From Colwellia sp. (GTDB lineage Bacteria > Pseudomonadota > Gammaproteobacteria > Enterobacterales > Alteromonadaceae), in the NCBI GenBank assembly GCA_029938115.1, contig JAPYOP010000008.1, positions 46,309 through 110,308 on the forward strand: 64,000 nt of DNA, in the 5' to 3' direction. The notes beneath the pieces were generated by a model that saw only the letters and a program-made list of their open reading frames with translations, was not told where the DNA came from and searched no databases. Shown one piece after another: positions 49,110 through 58,866 of the stretch (position 1 is its first letter; every line of letters starts with the position of its first letter). The translations under genes were made by a program, and so were the position numbers.

Positions 49110-50456
49110 TTACTTAGCCATCAAGGTTTCAATATCAGTAATGGTTTCAGGACAACTAGCCGTTAAATTTTCACAACCATTGCTCGTCACAACAATATTG
49201 TCTTCAATGCGAATGCCTATGCCGCGCCATTGTTCTTCTATATCCATATCATCAAGGGGCATATACAGACCCGGTTCAATAGTTAATACCATGCCAGGAA
49301 TAAAGTCGCGCAACTGTTCTTTTTTATCGTTATTATGATAATCGCCAACATCGTGTACATCTAACCCAAGCCAATGGCCTAAACCGTGAATAAAGTATTT
49401 TTTACAAGCTTTGTTTTTCACTAGCTCAGCCAAATCACCTGATAAAATAGCTAAATCAAATAAACCTTTAGTTAAGCATTCATTGGCAATTTCGTTAAGT
49501 TTGGCAAAAGTAATACCCGGCCTTATTGCTGAAATTACTTGCGTTTTTGCATCAAGTACCAATTGATACAAGGCTTTTTGAGGTGTGCTAAATTTACCAT
49601 TAATAGGGAACGTTCTGGTGATATCTGCTGCATAACCAGATAGTTCACCACCCGCATCAATAAGTAATAAGTCGTTGTCATTTAGCGATTCACTATTATC
49701 GGTGTAATGTAAAATATTAGCGTTATCACCGCCGGCTACAATAGTGGCATAAGCGGCATAACGAGCACCATGGCGAGTGAATTCGTGCAATATTTCATTT
49801 TCAATTTGATATTCAAACAAGCCAGCACTCGTTTTTTGCATCGCTCTTTGATGTGCTAAGCATGATATGTAATTCACTTGTCGCATTAACTCAATTTCAT
49901 AGCTGCTTTTGATTAAGCGTAAATCATCAATAATAGGGCTAGCATCATTTAACTGGGTAGGTGCTTTTACACCTTGACGCACACTAGCTCTAACTTGCGC
50001 TAAATAAGTAAAGATTTGGTGAGATAATTGCGCTTCATTAAAAGCAAAGTAAACTTGCCCTGTGCCATTTAGATATTGTGAAACCAAGTCATTTTTTTCA
50101 GCCAAAGTAAAACATTGATCAAAACCATATGTTTGACAGGCTTTTTCTTGACCTACTCTTCGACCATGCCAAATTTCGTGGCTTTTATCTTTTGGTAATG
50201 AAAATAAAATAGCTTGCTCTTGTGCTTCACGTTTAATAAGCACTAACAAAGCGTCTGGTTCGTTAAAACCAGTTAAGTAATAGAAATTTTTATTTTGGCA
50301 AAAAGCAAACTCAGTATCATTGCTTCTTGTAACTTCGCTTGCGGCAGAAAAAAAGGCAACGGAGTTATCGGCCATTTTTGTAAAAAAGTTTTTTCTATGC
50401 GTTTCAAATTCGCTAAGAGGAAGTTTTGCTAGGCCCGGTAGGTTATTATTGTTCAT
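49110..50456 (-). CDS. pepP: Xaa-Pro aminopeptidase II
   Basis: A metal-dependent cytoplasmic aminopeptidase that removes N-terminal residues before proline. The pita-bread-fold metal ligands are visible in LIDAGGELSGYAADITRTF (two Asp), HGLGHWLGLDVHD (His) and LTIEPGLYMP (Glu), plus a final Glu in GIRIEDN. Length 448 is near E. coli PepP (441). It is part of the conserved ygfB-pepP-ubiH group. Confidence 0.96.
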   Translation of the reverse strand: MNNNNLPGLAKLPLSEFETHRKNFFTKMADNSVAFFSAASEVTRSNDTEFAFCQNKNFYYLTGFNEPDALLVLIKREAQEQAILFSLPKDKSHEIWHGRRVGQEKACQTYGFDQCFTLAEKNDLVSQYLNGTGQVYFAFNEAQLSHQIFTYLAQVRASVRQGVKAPTQLNDASPIIDDLRLIKSSYEIELMRQVNYISCLAHQRAMQKTSAGLFEYQIENEILHEFTRHGARYAAYATIVAGGDNANILHYTDNSESLNDNDLLLIDAGGELSGYAADITRTFPINGKFSTPQKALYQLVLDAKTQVISAIRPGITFAKLNEIANECLTKGLFDLAILSGDLAELVKNKACKKYFIHGLGHWLGLDVHDVGDYHNNDKKEQLRDFIPGMVLTIEPGLYMPLDDMDIEEQWRGIGIRIEDNIVVTSNGCENLTASCPETITDIETLMAK

Positions 50457-50484
50457 GGTTAATCTCTAATGAAAATGGTTATCC

Positions 50485-51078
50485 CTAATGAATGGTGCTG
50501 TTGTCTTGGCCACTTCTGTCAGGTTTTATAGGCAAAGTACCCAATTCAGTAAAACATAATAGTGCAGAAATACGCACGTATTCACCAATTTCAAAGAAGG
50601 CTTGCTCACTGTCTTCATCTTCTTCCATTTCATCAGAAATATTGGCAATTTCAGCAAAATCTGTCAGTACTTCTTTGATTTCTGTTGAAGCAACAGGTGT
50701 ATCTTTTTGTTGTAAACCAAAACCTAAATTAAATCCTTGTACCCAAGCGCCTAGCGCATGACCACGCTCAACAAGGGAGTCATCATCGTCAGGCAACATT
50801 AGTTGAAATGTATAGGTATCATCAAGAATATCAGCCCAAAGTTCATTAAACATTTGTTTGATTGTTGCTTTAACGCTTGTAGGAAATCCTTCTCCGTTAT
50901 TAAATAAATCATTTAACATGGTTATATAACTTTGGTCCTCAAATGGAAAACCCGCACAAACTAATCCGGTTAATACACCATGAATTTCACTGGCATGGCT
51001 TTGAATATTTCCAGTGGTAATATCGGCTTGGGCGCTAGCAAAATCTAATTTGTTACTCTGAGATGAGCTTTGAGTCAT
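50485..51078 (-). CDS. YgfB/UPF0149 family protein
   Basis: A 197-residue acidic cytoplasmic protein of the YgfB (UPF0149) family, recognised by EIHGVLTGLVCAG, WVQGFNLGFGLQ and the C-terminal EIGEYVRISALLCFTEL. In Pseudomonas YgfB affects antibiotic tolerance; in most genomes, as here, it starts the pepP-ubiH cluster. It is divergent from zapA. Confidence 0.92.
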   Translation of the reverse strand: MTQSSSQSNKLDFASAQADITTGNIQSHASEIHGVLTGLVCAGFPFEDQSYITMLNDLFNNGEGFPTSVKATIKQMFNELWADILDDTYTFQLMLPDDDDSLVERGHALGAWVQGFNLGFGLQQKDTPVASTEIKEVLTDFAEIANISDEMEEDEDSEQAFFEIGEYVRISALLCFTELGTLPIKPDRSGQDNSTIH

Positions 51079-51258
51079 AACGAATCGCTTTATATAAAGA
51101 AAACTAATGGCGCTATCGTAACATTGCCACAGGAAAAAGGCATAAGAAAAAGAACAGAAAAGGTGTCATTTGCTTGCATAGCCAAATCAGCACAGTTATA
51201 GTGCGGGTTACTCTGCAATTTATGCTATGTTACTAAATACGCTTGGAAATTATACAAA

Positions 51259-51567
51259 ATGACTCAACGTACTGTTGAAATCAATGTTATTGATCGCAAA
51301 CTAAAAGTTGCTTGTCCTAGAGGACAAGAAAGTGCCTTGTTAAATGCAGCGGCCGAACTAAGTGATCGTTTAAGCGTGGCAAATAGCAGTAAATCTATTG
51401 CGACCCCAGAACAAGCCTTATTGATGACCGCATTAAATCTAGCCAATGATTTACTAAAAGCTAAACAACAATTGAAAATTGAGCAAAAAGAAAATAAACA
51501 AAAAATCACCTTGCTACAATCAACCATAGAACAAGCATTGGCTCCTGCTAGTAAGAAACAAGCTTAA
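51259..51567 (+). CDS. zapA: Cell division protein ZapA
   Basis: A 102-residue protein that binds FtsZ and bundles its filaments in the division ring. N-terminal IDRKLKVACPRGQESALLNA and a C-terminal coiled coil (LKAKQQLKIEQKENKQK) are typical. It is divergent from ygfB, as usual. The 6S RNA gene, often downstream of zapA, is absent here: a convergent LysR gene ends 14 bases after zapA. Confidence 0.94.
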   Translation: MTQRTVEINVIDRKLKVACPRGQESALLNAAAELSDRLSVANSSKSIATPEQALLMTALNLANDLLKAKQQLKIEQKENKQKITLLQSTIEQALAPASKKQA

Positions 51568-51580
51568 TCATTCATTTACT

Positions 51581-52468
51581 TTATAAATGAATTGATTCTA
51601 AATTCTGCCACAACTTACTTGCAACAGGGCCAAGCAACCGAGTTTTCAGTTTTATCGCCTGATAGTTAAGCGCTACATATGTATCAAAATCTTCTAACTT
51701 AATAGCAATTAGTGTTTTAGATTGAAGTTCATCTTTGATCATAAAATCAGGTAATCGTCCCCAACCAATACCACTCATAATTAAAGTTTTTTTGGTACTA
51801 AAATCATTTACATACCAACAACGCTGTCCTGTTTGCACACTGTAACTTATGCCTTGGCTACTTTGTCCAGAGTCTTGCACTACAATTTGGTATTCATCTT
51901 TTAGCTCTGTTACTAAGGTTAATTTAGGGTGACGTTGTAAAAATTTTGGCGCGGCAACATTACATAAATCGCCTTGATAAAGCTTATTGGCATCGTATTT
52001 TCCAGATTGTAACGCCAAATTATCAATGGTGGTCAGCGCTAAATCTGCTTGCTCTGACTGTACAGCCTCTATTGCACCGTTAATATATTCTTGCCTTAAA
52101 ATGATTTGGGTATGCGGAAATTCATTCTGTGTCATTTCAAGCACTGGTAATATTCTTTTTAAATCGTAAGACGCTTCAATGGCAATAGTAACTTTTGCTT
52201 CATTACCTACCATTAAAAATGATGCTAATTGTTTTATTTGATCAGCCTCATTGAGTAACTTAAGTGCATGCTGGTAAATTTGTCTGCCGTTATCGGTTAA
52301 TGATAAACGGTAACCTTGACGGTTAAATAACTGCAAACCCAATTGCGCTTCTAATTGTTTAATACCCTGGCTAATAGCCGGTTGGGTTTTGAATAATGAC
52401 TCACTAGCCGCTTTTAAACTTCCTAACTCTGCTACTTTTATCAACATTTTTAGTTGTTCTAACGTCAT
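51581..52468 (-). CDS. LysR-family transcription regulator
   Basis: A 295-residue regulator with an N-terminal winged helix (LGSLKAASESLFKTQPAISQ) and a C-terminal effector-binding domain. It is divergent from the cytochrome b561/YceI pair, so those genes are likely targets. A 7-base inverted repeat (GTTAAGT-AAA-ACTTAAC, 52505-52521) in the shared region is a candidate binding site. The effector is unknown. Confidence 0.92.
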   Translation of the reverse strand: MTLEQLKMLIKVAELGSLKAASESLFKTQPAISQGIKQLEAQLGLQLFNRQGYRLSLTDNGRQIYQHALKLLNEADQIKQLASFLMVGNEAKVTIAIEASYDLKRILPVLEMTQNEFPHTQIILRQEYINGAIEAVQSEQADLALTTIDNLALQSGKYDANKLYQGDLCNVAAPKFLQRHPKLTLVTELKDEYQIVVQDSGQSSQGISYSVQTGQRCWYVNDFSTKKTLIMSGIGWGRLPDFMIKDELQSKTLIAIKLEDFDTYVALNYQAIKLKTRLLGPVASKLWQNLESIHL

Positions 52469-52504
52469 CTACTTGCTCTTAAATAAAAAACACACCAAAA
52501 TTTA

Positions 52505-52521
52505 GTTAAGTAAAACTTAAC
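52505..52521. promoter_or_regulatory. Candidate LysR-type operator
   Basis: A perfect inverted repeat GTTAAGT / ACTTAAC with a 3-base centre, 36 bases upstream of the LysR start and about 100 bases before the cytochrome b561 start. Confidence 0.45.
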
Positions 52522-52624
52522 AAGTTATAAACAAAGCTTCAATATTAATTTAATTTAGTTATCGTCATACTGCTTCTCGTCAAACAAAAATACTTTAGAA
52601 TATAAAAAGCAACGGAGAAAAATA

Positions 52625-53203
52625 TTGAACAACACTAGTACAAACTATGGCTATGTCAGTATCTTTTTTCACTGGTTGTCAGCATTAACTATTTTTGGCT
52701 TATTTGGCCTAGGTTATTACATGGTCGATTTAACTTATTATCATTTGTGGTACAAAACTGCGCCAGCACTGCATAAAAGCATTGGTTTGGTATTTTTTGC
52801 CTTAATGCTAGTTAGGTTAATATGGCGCTATAAGCAAATTATGCCAAATCATTTAACCAGCCATAGCAAATTAGCGGTTAAAGCCGGAAAAATTATTCAT
52901 TCATTGCTCTACTTGCTAATATTTATCATTATGATAACTGGCTATTTAATTTCGACAGTTGACGGCAGAGGCATTGAAGTATTTGAATTTATTACCGTGC
53001 CTGCTTTTGGCGCTATTATAGAAAACCAAGAAGACGTCGCTGGGCTTGTTCATAAATGGCTAGCTTATGTTTTAATAACACTGGCGGTATTACATGCCTT
53101 AGCGGCACTTAAACATCACTTTATTGATAAAGATAACACCCTAAATAGAATTATTGGCAAACGCCAACCATTGGAGAAAATTAATGAAAAAACAGTTAAC
53201 TAA
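52625..53203 (+). CDS. Cytochrome b561-family membrane protein
   Basis: A 192-residue diheme b-type cytochrome of the inner membrane with four membrane segments. Probable heme ligands are His in IFFHWLSAL, PALHKSIG and GLVHKWLAY, plus HALAALKHH. It may pass electrons from the quinone pool or a periplasmic donor. The start is a TTG with CGGAG about 7 bases upstream. It overlaps the next gene (yceI-like) by 20 bases; this pairing is common and suggests that the two act together. Confidence 0.92.
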   Translation: MNNTSTNYGYVSIFFHWLSALTIFGLFGLGYYMVDLTYYHLWYKTAPALHKSIGLVFFALMLVRLIWRYKQIMPNHLTSHSKLAVKAGKIIHSLLYLLIFIIMITGYLISTVDGRGIEVFEFITVPAFGAIIENQEDVAGLVHKWLAYVLITLAVLHALAALKHHFIDKDNTLNRIIGKRQPLEKINEKTVN

Positions 53204-53768
53204 ATTAGCACTCGCTTCAGCATTTTTTGCAACCGCATTTTTACCAACAGTAAACGCTGCTGATTATATTATTGACAGCAAAGGTGCCCATGCGTCAATT
53301 AACTTTAAAATACAGCACTTGGGCTATAGTTGGTTAACCGGTCGATTTGACAAATTTGGTGGCAGTTTTAGTTATGATGCGGCTAACATTTCAGCATCTA
53401 AAATTGAAGTGAATATTGATACTAGTAGTGTTAACTCAAATCACGCAGAACGAGACAAGCATTTAAAAAGTGATGATTTTCTTGATGTAAGTGCTTTTGC
53501 CAATGCCAAATTCGTGAGCAAAAGTGTTACCGATAAGGGCGATGGTAAACTGGCCATTACAGGTACATTAACTTTACATGGCGTTAGCAAAGAGATAACT
53601 ATTGACGCACAAACAGTTGGTGAAGGTAAAGATCCGTGGGGCGGTTACCGTGTTGGCTTTAGCGGAACCACTAACATAGCGTTAACTGATTTCGCTATAA
53701 AAATGAATTTAGGCCCGGCTTCTAATAATGTTGAGCTAAATTTATATATTGAAGGTATTAAGCAGTAA
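53184..53768 (+). CDS. YceI-family periplasmic protein
   Basis: A 194-residue exported protein with a signal peptide (MKKQLTKLALASAFFATAF, cleavage after VNA) and a lipocalin-like YceI barrel: SINFKIQHLG, GRFDKFGGSF, DDFLDVSAFANAKF and LTLHGVSKEI. YceI proteins bind polyprenoid lipids such as quinones. TTGGAG precedes the ATG, which is inside the cytochrome gene. A perfect palindromic terminator begins at the last base of its stop codon. Confidence 0.94.
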   Translation: MKKQLTKLALASAFFATAFLPTVNAADYIIDSKGAHASINFKIQHLGYSWLTGRFDKFGGSFSYDAANISASKIEVNIDTSSVNSNHAERDKHLKSDDFLDVSAFANAKFVSKSVTDKGDGKLAITGTLTLHGVSKEITIDAQTVGEGKDPWGGYRVGFSGTTNIALTDFAIKMNLGPASNNVELNLYIEGIKQ

Positions 53769-53807
53769 TCAATTAGAGCAGGTGAATATTCACCTGCTCT
53801 AATTGAT
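53768..53807. terminator. Perfect 40-bp palindrome between convergent genes
   Basis: Two 20-base arms with no spacer; the centre is GGTGAATATTCACC. The palindrome ends the yceI-like gene and the oxidoreductase at 53832. On RNA it would form a stem with a small loop, serving both directions; in DNA it could form a cruciform. Confidence 0.85.
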
Positions 53808-53831
53808 CTATTGTGCCATTTATCTCAAGGA

Positions 53832-54848
53832 TTATTTATCACCCGGATAAATAATCTGTTGTTGCTTTCTCACTTGTTCAATTACGGATAGTACTTGTTG
53901 AGAAAGTTGCCAACAGTTAACCTTGGATTCAATTTCGCCATTCTCAATTAAATCAATAAAATGACTGAGCTCATACGTCATTCTATTCTCGCTTTGTGCT
54001 AACGTTAAATTTTGGCAACTACCATCATTTAGATGTAATTTAACCTCATTGAAAAGTGACGAATGCTGCCAAGTTAGATAACCATTTTCACCTTGTAACT
54101 CTCCAACATTTGCACCATGACTTAACTTTGAATAGCTGATATGGGCCTGTATTTGCTGCGGTGCTTTCTGCTGTGATTGTTGCTGTGTTAGGTACGTTAA
54201 CAATACATTGCCATAACCATCAACACCCGAGGGCAATTTATAACATTGACTGCTAATGTTATCTGGTAGACCGAATAAGTCCATAGCTAAATAAAGTGGA
54301 TAAATACCAATATCCATCAAAGAGCCATTACCAAAATTTAAATTAAAAGTATTCGGATTATCTCCCTGTATATATGCAGGATATCTAGATGATAATTGAC
54401 AAAATGACGCACTGTATTTTGTGATCTGTCCTAGTGCTTTACTATGCTTTTTTATTTGTTGATAATTTGGCAAAAAAGGCACTAACATCGCTTCCATAAA
54501 AGTTACATTATTGTTTTTTGCTGCTGTTGTCATTTGCGCTAGTTCTTGGCAATTTATCGCCACGGGCTTTTCACACAACACATGCTTTGATGCATTTAAC
54601 ATCTTTATACTTTGCTGAGCATGAAAGCTATTGGGTGAGGCAATATACACGGCATCAACTATGCTACTTTCAGCCAACAAACTTAAATCAGTAAAACAGT
54701 GTTCAATATTGTGTTTATTGGCAAAGTCTTGTGCCGTTTTATTTTGACGAGAGTAAACGCCGACTAAATTAAAACGCGCATCTTGCTTGGCTGCCTCGAT
54801 AAAAATATCGGTTATTTTACTGGTACCTATTACGGCGAAATTTATCAT
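53832..54848 (-). CDS. Gfo/Idh/MocA-family oxidoreductase
   Basis: A 338-residue NAD(P)-dependent dehydrogenase with the N-terminal Rossmann fold (INFAVIGTSKITDIFIEAAK), the conserved HVLCEKPVA segment including the catalytic-region Lys, and a C-terminal barrel domain. Substrates in this family are sugars, inositols or biliverdin-like compounds; none can be inferred from the neighbours. It is transcribed alone. Confidence 0.9.
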   Translation of the reverse strand: MINFAVIGTSKITDIFIEAAKQDARFNLVGVYSRQNKTAQDFANKHNIEHCFTDLSLLAESSIVDAVYIASPNSFHAQQSIKMLNASKHVLCEKPVAINCQELAQMTTAAKNNNVTFMEAMLVPFLPNYQQIKKHSKALGQITKYSASFCQLSSRYPAYIQGDNPNTFNLNFGNGSLMDIGIYPLYLAMDLFGLPDNISSQCYKLPSGVDGYGNVLLTYLTQQQSQQKAPQQIQAHISYSKLSHGANVGELQGENGYLTWQHSSLFNEVKLHLNDGSCQNLTLAQSENRMTYELSHFIDLIENGEIESKVNCWQLSQQVLSVIEQVRKQQQIIYPGDK

Positions 54849-54899
54849 TATTTGATAGTACTTATCATATACTTAAGAGAACTCAAAAGACGGATTTCA

Positions 54900-54996
54900 G
54901 GACGATTGAGCGATTCATATTCAAGGCGCATCTTTTTATTCATGGTTGTTCCCTTAAAAAAGGATGCTACGAATAAGATGATTTGCTCAATCGTCC
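54900..54996. repeat. Inverted repeat, 12-base arms
   Basis: Perfect arms GGACGATTGAGC (54900-54911) and GCTCAATCGTCC (54985-54996), with a 73-base interior holding CATATTC / TTATTCG-like half-matches. It adjoins copy 2 of the palindromic repeat and seems to be part of a composite intergenic element. The 340-base gap 54849-55188 has no gene. Confidence 0.6.
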
Positions 54997-55013
54997 CCGT
55001 AGGGTTGCTTTAG

Positions 55014-55091
55014 AAACGTTTTATGCGGCGTTATTAATTTAGACAATAGAACAACTATTCTCTAAAATCAATGCCTTGCCTAAAGACGTTT
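55014..55091 (-). repeat. Palindromic repeat family, copy 2
   Basis: A 78-base imperfect palindrome with end arms AAACGT / ACGTTT and central ATAG-AACAA-CTAT. Read in reverse it shares GGCAAGGC-TTGATT and ATAACGC-GCATA with the copy at 47598. Confidence 0.7.
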
Positions 55092-55188
55092 ATAATTCCA
55101 ACTGAAACCTGTATTTTGAATTCACTTGAGTATAATCAGTGGAAAAGAGTAATATGCTCATACTGACACGGTTTACCTTGGCATATCT

Positions 55189-55833
55189 ATGTTAAATATG
55201 AATTTTAAAGAGCAAATTGTTATCAATACCTTAACGCAAGAATGGCAGCCTAGCCCGATGAAGGGTGTTTCACGCAAACCTTTAGCACGTGAAGAAGCTG
55301 AACGAGGTCATGCTACTAGCATAGTTCGTTATGACGCTGGTGCTAGTTTTAGTAAACATGAGCACCCTTTAGGCGAAGAAATATTAGTATTAGAAGGCGT
55401 GTTTTCAGATGAAACAGGTGACTACCCTGCAGGAAGCTACCTACGTAATCCAGAAGGCTTTGCTCATGCCCCTTTTAGTAAAGAAGGCTGCTTGTTGTTA
55501 GTGAAATTACACCAATTTCAAGATGGTGATCAAGAGCAAGTATGTATTGACACTAATAACAGCCCTTGGTTACCCGGTATAGGTAATTTAGAAGTAATGC
55601 CTTTGCATAGTTATAAAGGTGAATCAACGGCTTTAGTTCATTGGCCTGCCGGTGAAAAATTCCAACCGCATGTGCATAGCGGCGGAGAAGAAATTTACGT
55701 ACTCAGTGGTGAATTTATTGACGAGCATGGCCGTTATAGCGCAGGAACTTGGATAAGAAGTCCACACATGAGTCGTCATAATCCCTATGTCGAACAAGAT
55801 ACGGCTATTTTAGTCAAAGTAGGTCACCTCTAA
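55189..55833 (+). CDS. Bicupin protein, ChrR-like
   Basis: A 214-residue protein with two cupin barrels. Metal-site signatures are HEHPLGEEILVLEG (about residue 63-76) and HVHSGGEEIYVLSG (about 163-176), each with the His and Glu pattern of the family. It resembles the cupin part of ChrR-type anti-sigma factors, but the N-terminal zinc-binding anti-sigma domain is absent, so it may be a sensor or an enzyme of unknown type. The ATG three codons in is an alternative start. Confidence 0.82.
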   Translation: MLNMNFKEQIVINTLTQEWQPSPMKGVSRKPLAREEAERGHATSIVRYDAGASFSKHEHPLGEEILVLEGVFSDETGDYPAGSYLRNPEGFAHAPFSKEGCLLLVKLHQFQDGDQEQVCIDTNNSPWLPGIGNLEVMPLHSYKGESTALVHWPAGEKFQPHVHSGGEEIYVLSGEFIDEHGRYSAGTWIRSPHMSRHNPYVEQDTAILVKVGHL

Positions 55834-55929
55834 ACTACACTTTAAGTTATGTTTTAGTTATGTTTTAGCTATGTTTTGTTGTTAATATGCATCCATAATA
55901 ATTATTTCCCTTCAAGTGAGTTGAAAATC

Positions 55930-56748
55930 ATGTATAAGTTGTTTTTAGTTCTGTTGTGTTCTTTGTTAACGTTATCTTGTGCTAATAGACAACATTCAGA
56001 TCAGGAAGAAGTTACTGTATTAACTGAGTATATTTTCACACCTACAACGGATATTTCTACTCAGGTTGAACAAACCTTAGTCACAGCAAAAGCTCAGAAC
56101 AAACAAGCTTTATTCGTACTTGGAGCACAATGGTGTCATGACAGCAAAGGTTTAGCCCAAAAGTTTTCAACACCTCAAATGCAAAAAACACTTCAAGATA
56201 ACTACCAAGTATTATTTATTGATGTCGGCTATTTAGAAAAAGGCTTTGATGTTGTAAAACAATTTGAACTGCCTGTTTATTACGGCACACCAACCGTTAT
56301 GGTGGTAGACCCTAATTCAGCTAAAATATTAAATAGACAGACTATGCAAAAATGGCTTAGTGCTGACAAAGTTTCTTTAGCTGAATACGTAGAATACTTT
56401 GATAGCTTTGCAGCAAGTAACGAAGTAGCGGTAGAGGTAGAGGTAGAGGTAGAGGTAAGTCAACCAATGCAAACTTACTTAAATAAAATCAATAGCTTTG
56501 AAAATCAACAGGCACAAAGATTAAAAGCAGCATATGGTATTATTGGTCCATTGCTACAACAATATATGGAAAGTGATAACAAAAAATCTTCAGATGAGTT
56601 TTCGGATAAGTGGGAGCAAGTTCATGATTTACGCTACCGCATTCAAGATGATATTCAAGATTTAATAACTCAAGCAAAAACTAATGTCGCAGCAGGATCA
56701 TCAGCACCATTAACTTTGCCTACATATCCTGCTTTTACTTGGGAATAG
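55930..56748 (+). CDS. Lipoprotein with thioredoxin-like domain
   Basis: A 272-residue lipoprotein (lipobox LTLSC, Cys at about 17). A thioredoxin-like fold covers about residues 30-150 (ALFVLGAQWCHDSKGLAQKF and YYGTPTVMVVDP with the cis-Pro). The active site is WCHDS, a CxxS variant, so dithiol exchange is unlikely. A VEVEVEVEV stretch, coded by four GTAGAG units (56431-56454), links to a helical C-terminal domain of unknown type. The ATG at 55930 is preferred over 55876, which would spoil the signal peptide. Confidence 0.72.
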   Translation: MYKLFLVLLCSLLTLSCANRQHSDQEEVTVLTEYIFTPTTDISTQVEQTLVTAKAQNKQALFVLGAQWCHDSKGLAQKFSTPQMQKTLQDNYQVLFIDVGYLEKGFDVVKQFELPVYYGTPTVMVVDPNSAKILNRQTMQKWLSADKVSLAEYVEYFDSFAASNEVAVEVEVEVEVSQPMQTYLNKINSFENQQAQRLKAAYGIIGPLLQQYMESDNKKSSDEFSDKWEQVHDLRYRIQDDIQDLITQAKTNVAAGSSAPLTLPTYPAFTWE

Positions 56749-56782
56749 ATACCTCAGAGAGTCATTTACCTAAACAATAAAG

Positions 56783-57760
<978 letters not shown>

Positions 57761-57818
57761 TCAATAAAATATTATTGTATCATTTCTATGTCATGGCATG
57801 CAGTGTTCGTATTAAAAA

Positions 57819-58856
57819 TCAATCAAAGCTTCTGATGCCTTGTTGCTCTTCACCAACGACGTCCTGTGCATAGATAATCTTAAAGCGTGTATCTCTTAAA
57901 GAATAAGGTCGATAGTCACTTACTAACTGAAATCGTTCTTCGACACTGTGATGGATAATAGGAACATGCTTCGATTTAACATAGTCTACATTGACTCTAA
58001 CTAATCGAGGCGCTAACGTGATTGAATTAGTATTGGTACGTTTTTGGTTATGCAACTTACCATCTACTAAAGGTTTAATATTAAGGTCGTCAATGCAAAT
58101 AGAGTCTTGAGCGCCATATATACTAAGCCCTGCATAATCAATCTCATCAACATTACTAATGGTTAGTTTATCACTGACACTATTAAGCATAAATTGTAGC
58201 GTAATATCCGATAGACCATCAAACCAATAGCTACCACCAATATCAGAATGCACACCAGCAAACCAGATTTCAGTCACTCTATCATCATGATTAAATAATG
58301 TTGGTTGAAACAAAATGCGTTTTTCATCTAAGGATAATAAATGTAGTGCTTTTTCAACATGCGAGCCAAGTGTGCCATTTTCAAAAACTATTCCGCTGGC
58401 AGGAAAAGTATCAGGGTTTAAATCAAGAGAACCACGAGTGGCGGCAACGGTATCAAATACCCCTAGAAATTTAACTTTATGTGGTAAGTGAGCCGCAAAC
58501 ATACGTGCAATAGCAGCGCCGCGACTAAAACCAAAAATATAGATTTCATCACCCGTTGTAAAATTAGCGTTTAAATCAGCCTTTGCTTCATCAAGAATAT
58601 CATCTATGTCACCATAAGATGGTGCAAACATTGCGTTAAACTTACGCTTGAGCCAGTTACCGCGCGTACCAACACCACTGTAATAAAAGCTGTGCTGACT
58701 ATTTAATATCTCGTTTTTTCCATTCACTGGATTAAGCTTTCCACCAAAAAAAGCGTGGAGCTTTAATATGTTACTAATACTACTATCTTCAAAAAAGTCA
58801 TCGGAGTCTTCTGGGGAATTGCAGGTGCCATCGAAGCAAAAAATTAATTTATTCAT
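57819..58856 (-). CDS. DUF2235-family putative phospholipase
   Basis: A 345-residue alpha/beta-hydrolase-like protein of the DUF2235 type. It has CFDGTCNSPED at the start, the nucleophile GFSRGAAIAR, and the GVHSDIGGSYW motif with the acid residue. These are shared with the Tle1 type VI lipase effectors. No type VI genes, PAAR domain or immunity gene adjoin it. The ATG at 58856 gives MNKLIFCFDGT and avoids most of the overlap with the upstream gene. It is the last gene of a tight four-gene cassette. Confidence 0.85.
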   Translation of the reverse strand: MNKLIFCFDGTCNSPEDSDDFFEDSSISNILKLHAFFGGKLNPVNGKNEILNSQHSFYYSGVGTRGNWLKRKFNAMFAPSYGDIDDILDEAKADLNANFTTGDEIYIFGFSRGAAIARMFAAHLPHKVKFLGVFDTVAATRGSLDLNPDTFPASGIVFENGTLGSHVEKALHLLSLDEKRILFQPTLFNHDDRVTEIWFAGVHSDIGGSYWFDGLSDITLQFMLNSVSDKLTISNVDEIDYAGLSIYGAQDSICIDDLNIKPLVDGKLHNQKRTNTNSITLAPRLVRVNVDYVKSKHVPIIHHSVEERFQLVSDYRPYSLRDTRFKIIYAQDVVGEEQQGIRSFD

Positions 58857-58866
58857 TGTTATACCG

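Noticed and set aside
57819..58856. Type VI secretion effector with immunity protein
   Set aside because: DUF2235 resembles Tle1, but there is no VgrG, PAAR, Hcp or adaptor gene, and the neighbours do not look like periplasmic immunity proteins.
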